64,000 nucleotides of DNA from the NCBI GenBank assembly GCA_942493265.1, contig OW818688.1, forward strand, positions 1,488,001 through 1,552,000. The letters run 5' to 3'. Under the pieces are notes generated by a model. It ran no database searches, was not told the origin of the DNA, and saw only the letters and a list, made by a program, of their open reading frames with translations. The DNA is from UBA12481 sp942493265. GTDB lineage: Bacteria > Bacteroidota > Bacteroidia > Bacteroidales > UBA12481. Of the stretch, positions 54,201 through 63,200 are shown piece after piece. How positions within the stretch are numbered: position 1 is the stretch's first letter; each line of letters begins with the position of its first letter. Position numbers and translations under genes: made by a program.

Positions 54201-57200
54201 GCGGCAGCACCAATCTGGGTGTTGGCGTTCAAGCAAATTTCCCTATCTGCTCCAGCCACTGCGGCCGGCAACGGATTAACTGTTACGGTTACACTGTTGG
54301 TATTGGTACATCCGGTTGCGGTAATCGTTTCAACCAAGGTGTAGGTAGTAGTAACAGATGGTGTTACAGTCGGGTTAGCCACAGAGGAAGTAAATCCTGC
54401 AGGAACCGAAGTCCAGCTGTATTCGTTACCTGAAACTGCTACAGCACCAATCTGGGTGTTTGCGTTCAGACAAATTTCTCTATCTGCTCCAGCCACTGCG
54501 GCCGGTAGCGGATTAACGGTTACCGTTACACTATTGGTGTTGGTACATCCGGTAGCAGTAATGGTTTCAACGAGGGTGTAAGTAGTTGTGACAGTTGGAG
54601 TTACAGTCGGGTTGGCCACGGTGGAAGTAAATCCGGCAGGAACCGAAGTCCAGCTATATTCATTGCCTGAAACTGCTGCGGCACCAATTTGAGTATTGGC
54701 GTTTAAACAGATATCCCGGTCTGCACCGGCCACGGCGGCCGGTAGCGGATTAACGGTTACCGTTACACTATTGGTGTTGGTACATCCGGTGGCGGTAATG
54801 GTTTCAACGAGGGTGTAAGTAGTTGTGACAGTTGGAACTACAGTCGGATTGGCAACTGAGGAGGTAAATCCGGCTGGAACCGAAGTCCAGCTGTATTCAT
54901 TACCTGAAACTGCAACAGCACCGATCTGGGTGTTTGCATTCAGACAAATTTCTCTATCTGCTCCAGCCACTGCGGCAGGCAACGGATTAACCGTTATCGT
55001 TACGCTGTTTGTATTGGTACAACCTGTTGCAGTGATGGTTTCAACCAAGGTGTAAGTGGTTGTGGCAGTTGGAGCTACAGTCGGGTTGGCTGTTGTGGAG
55101 GTAAATCCGGATGGAACCGAAGTCCAGCTGTATTCATTTCCAACGATGGCGGCAGCACCAATCTGGGTGTTGGCGTTCAAGCAAATTTCCCTATCTGCTC
55201 CAGCCACTGCGGCCGGCAACGGATTAACCGTTACCGTTACACTGTTGGTATTGGTACATCCGGTTGCAGTAATCGTTTCAACTAAAGTATAGGTGGTTGT
55301 GACAGTTGGAGCTACAGTCGGGTTGGCCACGGAGGAGGTAAATCCGGCAGGAACCGAGGTCCAGCTGTATTCATTTCCAACGACTGCGGCTGCACCAATT
55401 TGGGTATTTGCATTCTGACAAATATCGCGGTCAGCTCCAGCCACTGCGGCCGGCAACGGATTAACGGTTACTGTTACGCTATTGGTATTGGTACAACCTG
55501 TTGCAGTGATGGTTTCAACTAAAGTATATGTAGTAGTCACCGTTGGAGTTACAGTCGGGTTGGCTGTTGTGGAGGTAAATCCGGATGGAACAGAAGTCCA
55601 GCTGTATTCATTTCCAACGATGGCGGCAGCACCAATCTGGGTGTTGGCGTTCAAGCAAATTTCCCTATCTGCTCCAGCCACTGCGGCCGGCAACGGATTA
55701 ACTGTTACGGTTACACTGTTGGTATTGGTGCATCCGGTAGCGGTAATGGTTTCAACCAAGGTGTAAGTGGTTGTGACAGTTGGAGCTACAGTCGGGTTGG
55801 CTGTTGTGGAGGTAAATCCGGCTGGAACCGAAGTCCAGCTGTATTCGTTACCTGAAACTGCTACAGCACCGATCTGGGTGTTGGCATTCAGACAAATCTC
55901 TCTATCTGCTCCAGCTACTGCGGCCGGCAACGGATTAACGGTTACGGTTACACTGTTGGTATTGGTACATCCGGTGGCAGTGATGGTTTCAACTAAAGTA
56001 TAGGTGGTTGTGACGGTTGGAGCTACAGTCGGGTTGGCAACTGAGGAGGTAAATCCTGCAGGAACCGAATTCCAGCTGTATTCATTGCCTGAAACTGCTG
56101 CGGCACCTATCTGAGTATTGGCATTCAGACAAATTTCTCTATCTGCTCCAGCCTCTGCGGCTGGTAGCGGATTAACCGTTACGGTTACACTATTGGTGTT
56201 GGTACACCCGGTTGCGGTAATCGTTTCAACCAGGGTGTAAGTGGTTGTGACAGTTGGAGTTACAGTCGGATTGGCAACAGAAGAGGTAAATCCTGCAGGA
56301 GCTGAAGTCCAGCTGTATTCATTTCCGGAAACTGCTGCGGCACCTATCTGAGTATTGGCATTCAGACAAATCTCTCTGTCGGCACCGGCAATGGCGTCAG
56401 GAGTTGGCGGTACTGCATCAATGTCGATTTCGATGGATTCGGGTGAGACACATCCTGCTGCATTGGTTACGGTGTAGGTATATGTACCTGTTGATAAGCC
56501 TGATATGGTTGTGCTAATGCCTGAGCCTGCAGTGGTAACATTTCCCGGAATCCTGATAAGGGTCCAGTCTCCTGAGGAGGGCAACCCGCTTAGTACAACA
56601 CTTCCAGAGGTTGTTACGCAGGTGGGCTGTGTGATGACCCCAACAACAGGTGCGTCGGGAACCGCCGGTGGCAGGTTGATCGTGACGCTACCTGCTGGTG
56701 AAATGCACCCGTCGGAATTCTTTGCAGTTACCGGATAAGTACCCGGAGTGACCAGGGTAAATTCTCCGGTTGTATTGGTATACGTCAGATCATCAATGCT
56801 ATAAGTCATGCCCGTTCCGGTGGGTGCCGTAATGGTAATGGTGCCCGTGCCGGTTATACAGGTTGGTTGAAGTGTAGCTGTAACGGTTGGCATCGGTGGA
56901 GTTGCGGGCTGTGCGTTAATCACAATATCCAGAGATGCTGCAGAAATACATCCGGCAGAATTGGTGACCGTGTAATTGTAAGTATTAGCAGATAAGTTTG
57001 TTACGGTGTAACTGGCACCTGTTCCGGCAATCGCTCCCGGATTGATGGTCCAGTTCCCGGCCGGTAACCCGGTTAATTCTACGCTTCCTACCGCTGTTGA
57101 ACAGGTGGGCTGGGTGATGGTACCAATGGTTGGGGCCGCGGGATTTGGGTTGACGGTGACAGATACTTCACGCGTTGCACCATTGCAACTTCCAATATGT

Positions 57201-60200
57201 GGTGTGATTGTGTAGGTTACAACTCCTACACTGCCACTTGTATTGACAAGGGTTTGGGCAATTGGGGTACCAGAACCGTTGCTATAACCACTAACCGTTC
57301 CAGAAGTTAATACAGCAGTCCAAGAAAACTCTACCGTTGCTCCTGTAATTGGAGAGGTTAAATTAATAGCTGTAGTTGCACCACTGCAGATCGTTACGTT
57401 CGGTGGATCCGGCATAAATGGCGATGGATTTACTGTTACTGTAACTGATTGTGTAGGACCATCACAACTTCCAGTATGTGGAGTGATCACATATGTAACA
57501 GTTGCAGGAGATGAACTGCCATTAAGAAGCGTTTGGTTTATTTCGTCGCCACAGGAAAGGGAACAATCAGAAAATCCAACGGCCGTACCTGTTGCAGTCC
57601 AAGTATATGTGATTCCGTCTATAGTGGGCAGAACTATATTTGTTTTAGCACCATTACAAATCGTCTTATCTGCAGGATCCACCAATGTAGGAACCGGAGT
57701 GACTGTTACAACAGGGGTGGTGGCGCTGCATCCGGTGGCGGTGCTGGTGAAGGTGAAGGTGGCGGTGCCGGCCGATATTGCCGTTACCTCTCCTGCATCG
57801 GTTACCGTGGCAACCAAATCGTCACTGCTGGTCCAGGTTCCACCGGTTACCGGCGATACCGTGGTGCCATACCCGATGCATACCGTCGACAAGCCGGTTA
57901 TGCTCACTACCGGATTTTCATTGAAGGTGATGACCACTTCATCATAAAGAGAGTTACATAGTGTTGTTGTCCAGCGTAATAGGTACGATTCACCGGCGAC
58001 ACCGCTGAAGGAGCTTATCGGACTGCTTACACTGCCGAATGATCCGCCGGTACCGTCCCAAATACTCCAGGCGCCGGTTCCGACAACCGGAGTTGTGGCA
58101 GCAAGGGTGGTGGAGGTGGTGTTGCATAAAGACTGATCAGCTCCTGCATACGGATCAGATGGATCTAATACGCGATCTACCGTGACCGTGGACGTATTAT
58201 CAGTCAGGATAATTTCATTGGTGGTGGTGGATACCGTGGCAGTATTGCCGAACGAAGTGCATCCTGCGGGTACGTTGCCCCGGATGTACAGGAGGTAACT
58301 GCTTCCATTGGTGAGCGTTCCCACAGACTGGGTGCCGAACCAGGTTGACCAGGGTCCGAGCAATGAGGTTGAGAATTCGGGCGACGGGAAGGCGGAGATG
58401 GCATCGGTGATCACCACATTTTCTGCATCCAGCGGACCGTTATTGGTTACACTGATGGTATAGGTGAGCATCTGTCCGGGCAATACCAGACCGGCCGGCG
58501 CGGTTTTCAGGATTTCCAGTTCAGCCGAAAGGATGAAGGGTACCGGTGTGGGTACCGATTCATCAGGTACATTATCATCGTCGGTGCCGTCAGGATCAAG
58601 CCCGTTTGTGGAGGTGTCGCTCACCGGAGAGCCGCCGGCACTGGTGCCCTCAACAGTGGCATTGTTGTTTAATGTTGTGGTGGAGCCAGGTGTTACTTTG
58701 AAACTGATGGATACGGTTTCAACTGCCCCGATGGCTATGGATTGTCCGGGCGCCAGTATGTTGGAAGCCGAAGTGCCATCCCAGGTGCCATTGGCAAACA
58801 AGGTGCCTTCAGCTGCAGTGAAATCAGTTGGACTGACCCCTGCAAACTGGGTGGCAATATCATCATATACCTCAAGATCGTTGATGGTGATGTCGCCGAA
58901 ATTCTCAATGCGGAACAGAAAAGTTACCGTATTGGTGAAGTCACGGTTGTCGGTAACGCTTACCAGACTCTTCGACAGACCAATCAATGGATTGTTGGAG
59001 AAAATGACGGGTGTGGGTACGTTGTTATCAGTGGATTGCCCGTTGTTATCGGGATCAACGTCAGTACCATCCTGCGAAAAGTCAACCACATACCTGCCGG
59101 TCGGACTCTGTGCGGTACCGTTTGCGGAGTTCTCGTACGGACCGCCAACCGCTCCCGGCCTGACGGTTACTGTGACTTCGATCAGCGCAAATTCGTTGTA
59201 TAATAACCCAACAGTGCCATTTAATAAATTCGAATTGGCTGCACCATTGTATGCTCCGTTCAAAACAAATGTGGAGCTGACAGGCTGGGTGGTAATGCTG
59301 GCTGAAACAAATGAAAAACTGGTAGCTGCCGCGAAAGTCAGACTCAGATTCTCATTTACCTGGACATTTGATAACGGTACATTCCCTGTATTCTCAACCC
59401 TGATCTCATAGGTGAGGGTAAAAGTTCCGTCGCCATTGTTGGTGGCAGCTGCGGGTATGGTTTTGGCCAGACCGATCTGCGGACTTTCGGTAAAGGTCAA
59501 CGGCGTGGGTGAAGCATTATTAGTAGGATTACCATCGTTGTCGGGATCCACATTGGTTCCGTTATACGAATTATCTGATGCGCTGGTTCCGCCGGATCCG
59601 ATACCGGATGCGGCGGCAGTATTGCTATAAACGCCCATCTTGGTTGCGGGAGTTACGTTTACCGTGATGATAACCGTTCCGCTGGCCCCAACTGCAAGGA
59701 TATCAGTGCCTGCCAGTAAATTCTGGTCGGTATTACCATCATATCCGGGATAGTTTTCAGCAAACAAGGCGCTGGTTACACCGGTTACCACCCAGGAGGA
59801 TGCTCCCGTAAAAGTTGTGGCCAGATTATCAGTTGCCTGCACATTGTTCAAGGGCACATTTCCGGTATTTTCAATTTTGATGGAGTAGGTCACTGTATAA
59901 GTTCCGTCGTTATTATTGACCGGAACACCAACCGCTTTGGCTATGCCGATTTCAGCCTGCTCGGAAAAAGTTACCGGCGTTGGCGAGGTATCATTCGTGG
60001 GATTGCCGTCGGCATTGGGATCCACTATCGTTCCGTTTACGGAATTATCGGTGGCCGTGTGCCCTCCGATACCGGTTCCGGTAGCCTGGGCAGTATTGTT
60101 GAACGGACCTTTGCTTCCATTCAGCTGAACGGTGAGTTCCACTTCAAGTATGGCATACTCGCCTGTGTATAAGTTGGATGCACCGCTTAACAGGCCGGTG

Positions 60201-63200
60201 TCGGTGTCCCCGTCAAAGCCTGCATTTGCGGTTAACACGGATGACAATGGCTGGGTGATGATGGTGCTGCTGATGCCCGACAGGGTTAGCCCAGGGAATG
60301 TAGTTGCCAGATCATCAGTCACCTGTACATCGGTTAAAGGAACATCTCCGGTATTCTGAACCCGGAAACGATAGCTGAGTGTATAGGTGCCATCTAAATT
60401 ATTTACGGGAGTTCCGGTAAGAATTTTAGCCACACCGATCTCGGGATTTTCGGTGAAGGTAACCGGAGTGGGAACGCTGTTGTTCCCGGGATTTCCGTCA
60501 GTGTCGGGATCAGGATTGGTGCCGTTCTGGGAAATATCAGTCACGGGAGTACCGGCTGGACTGGTAGCATTTCCGGTGGCGGAATTGCTGAATGGTCCGG
60601 CACTGCCGTTCAGGTTCACGGTGAGGGTGACCTGCACAATTCCGGATTCACCCGGGTTCAGGGTATTGGAACCGCTCAGCAGTTGGGTATCTGAACTGCC
60701 GTCATAGCTTCCGCTTGCGGTAAGCAGGGTGCCGGCCGGCTGGGTGAGAATGGCTGAACTTATGCCGGATATTGTGAGTCCTGGAAAGGTAACCGACAGA
60801 TCATCAGTTATCTGAACGTTGGATAAAAGGATATCTCCGGTATTCTGAATCTTAATATTATAGCTGAATGTATAGGATCCGTCATTATTGTTGATGGGTG
60901 TTGCGGCGATGGTTTTGGACAACCCAAGCTCGGGTCCTTCCGGAAAGGTTACCGGTGTAGGTACATCATTATTACCGGGATTTCCATCTGTATCGGGATC
61001 TGTAACCGTCCCGGTCTGAGAGTCATCAGCAGTTAATTTACCGGCTGCACTCGAACCGGTAGCAGAGGCGGTATTGTTATACGGACTCAATATGGCGCCC
61101 GGAATCACCGTTACCGAGATTCTGAAAATTGCTGATTCACCGGTGACTAAACTGCCGGTTGGGCTTATCAGGTTGATATCACTGGCCAGTCCGGCAGTGG
61201 CATCTCCGTCGTAACCGGAATTTAATGTCCAACTGTTGCTCATGGGTTGTGCAATGATATTCAGACTGTTGAAGGTGAATCCTGATGCGGATGCGAAGGT
61301 GGCTTTCAAATCTTCAGTGACCTGGATATTTTGCAGGCTTACGGTTCCCTTATTTTCAACCTTGATGTCATAAGACATTGTATAAGAGCCATCACCATGG
61401 TTAATTGGCCCTTCGGATACTGTTTTGGCCAATCCGATGCAGGAGGATTCAATCACGTAGGTGACAATCTTTGAGCATCCATTATCATCCGTTATGGTTA
61501 CGGAATAATTTCCGGCCGTTAATCCGGTGATGTCTTCAGTAATTTCGCCGTTCGACCAGGAAAAGGAGTATGGCAGTGCGCCTCCAGCCGGGGTAATGTC
61601 AATCGATCCGGTATTGCCGGGATCGCAGGCGGTTTCTACCAGTGTGGCTATCACCGTGAGTTCATCCGGAGTAGTGATGCTTCTGACCAGCGATTCGGTA
61701 CATCCGTTGGCATCGGTCACAGTGACACCATAGGTTCCAGTTGTTAATCCACTGATATCCTGACTGGTATCGCCGGTTGTCCACAGGTAGGTGTAGGGTG
61801 GGGTACCGTCACTGACCGTAATATTGATAGAGGCGGAATTGGTGCCGAAACATAAATTGTTCAGAGTGACATCCGTAATTGACAGTGCAGTAGCCGGTTG
61901 GGTGATTATCACGCTGGTTGCTGCGGTTGCTCCTATATTGTCGGTGATAACAACCGAATAGGTTCCGGCAGGTATGTTCGTGAGATCCTGAGTTATGAAG
62001 GTGGCTCCGTCGCCGCTGCGGGTCCAGAGATATCCGTAGGGCTTGGCTCCCCCGATAATTTCGAGGTTTATGGTTCCGGTGCTCCCGCCAAAACAGTTGA
62101 CGTTGGTTGAGGCGATCAGACTGATCTCCAGGGGTCCGCCTATCCTGTCAACAGTAAAGGATTGAACCACCGTGCAGCCGTTATTATCTGTAATTGTTAC
62201 CGTGTAGGTGCCACTTGCCAGGTTAGTGATGTCTTCGGAGGTTGAGCCGTTCGACCAGCTATATGCATAACCGGGTGTACCGCCCGCAGGCGTTATATTG
62301 ATGGCTCCATTGGCAGCACCGTATGGAGCTTCATCCGTTAGGGATGCGGTTACCGTAACAGCGGTTGCCGGCTGGGCAACTGTCGCGCTGGTGGTTGCGG
62401 TACACCCGTATTTGTCGGTGACCACAACGGTATAAGTTCCCGGTGCCAGACTGGTAATATCTTCAATATTAGCAATATAGCCACCGCCGGAGCGGGTCCA
62501 GGAATAAGTATACGGAGGAACTCCGGAGTTTACGGTAAGGTCGATGGCACCGGTATTGCTGCCAAAGCACAACAGATCAGTCGGAACGGCTGAGAGAGTG
62601 ACTTTTGTGACCACAATTTTCACGCACTGCTGGGTACCGGGACCGCAATAATTGGTTGGTTCCACACAGACATTGTATTCGCCGGGGGTTACTCCCGCCC
62701 AGTCGACCGAAATGGAATTGGTTGTGCTGCTGCCGGTTGCGCCTGCAGGTAAGGTCCAGGTGTAACCTGTTGCACCCGGTACCGCTGGCACTGATAGGGT
62801 ATTGCTGCCTTCCTGGCACACGTATTCGGCAAAGATGACATTGATGGTTACTGTGGCGCTGACGCATTCCACCGGAACCGGAAATCCATCGTCACATATT
62901 TCGTAAGTAAGTTGATCGGTACCGATAAATCCCGGATTCGGCACATAGGTAATGGTATGGTCAGGGTTCAGAGTTGCAACACCGAAGGAGGGTGCAGTGG
63001 TGATTGACATTCCGGATAGATCGAGGTTCCCGTCAATGTCGCTGTCGTTGGCCAGCACCGCGATGGTTATGGGCAGGTCAACCAAGGTTCCGGTAATATC
63101 TGCTGTCAGGGAAGGAGCATCGTTGAAGTCGGAAAATACTACCGTTACGGTAGCCTCTGAGCAATAGGGGGTTGGATTTGCATTGTCGCATACGCGATAG

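Noticed and set aside
49848..56003. Series of plus-strand open frames of 76-78 aa every 237 bp
   Set aside because: Antisense shadows of the minus-strand tandem repeat; the strict period and lack of start signals show they are not genes.
62577..62867. Additional minus-strand frames inside the giant gene
   Set aside because: Out of frame with the clearly conserved SprB and DUF11 modules; shadows only.
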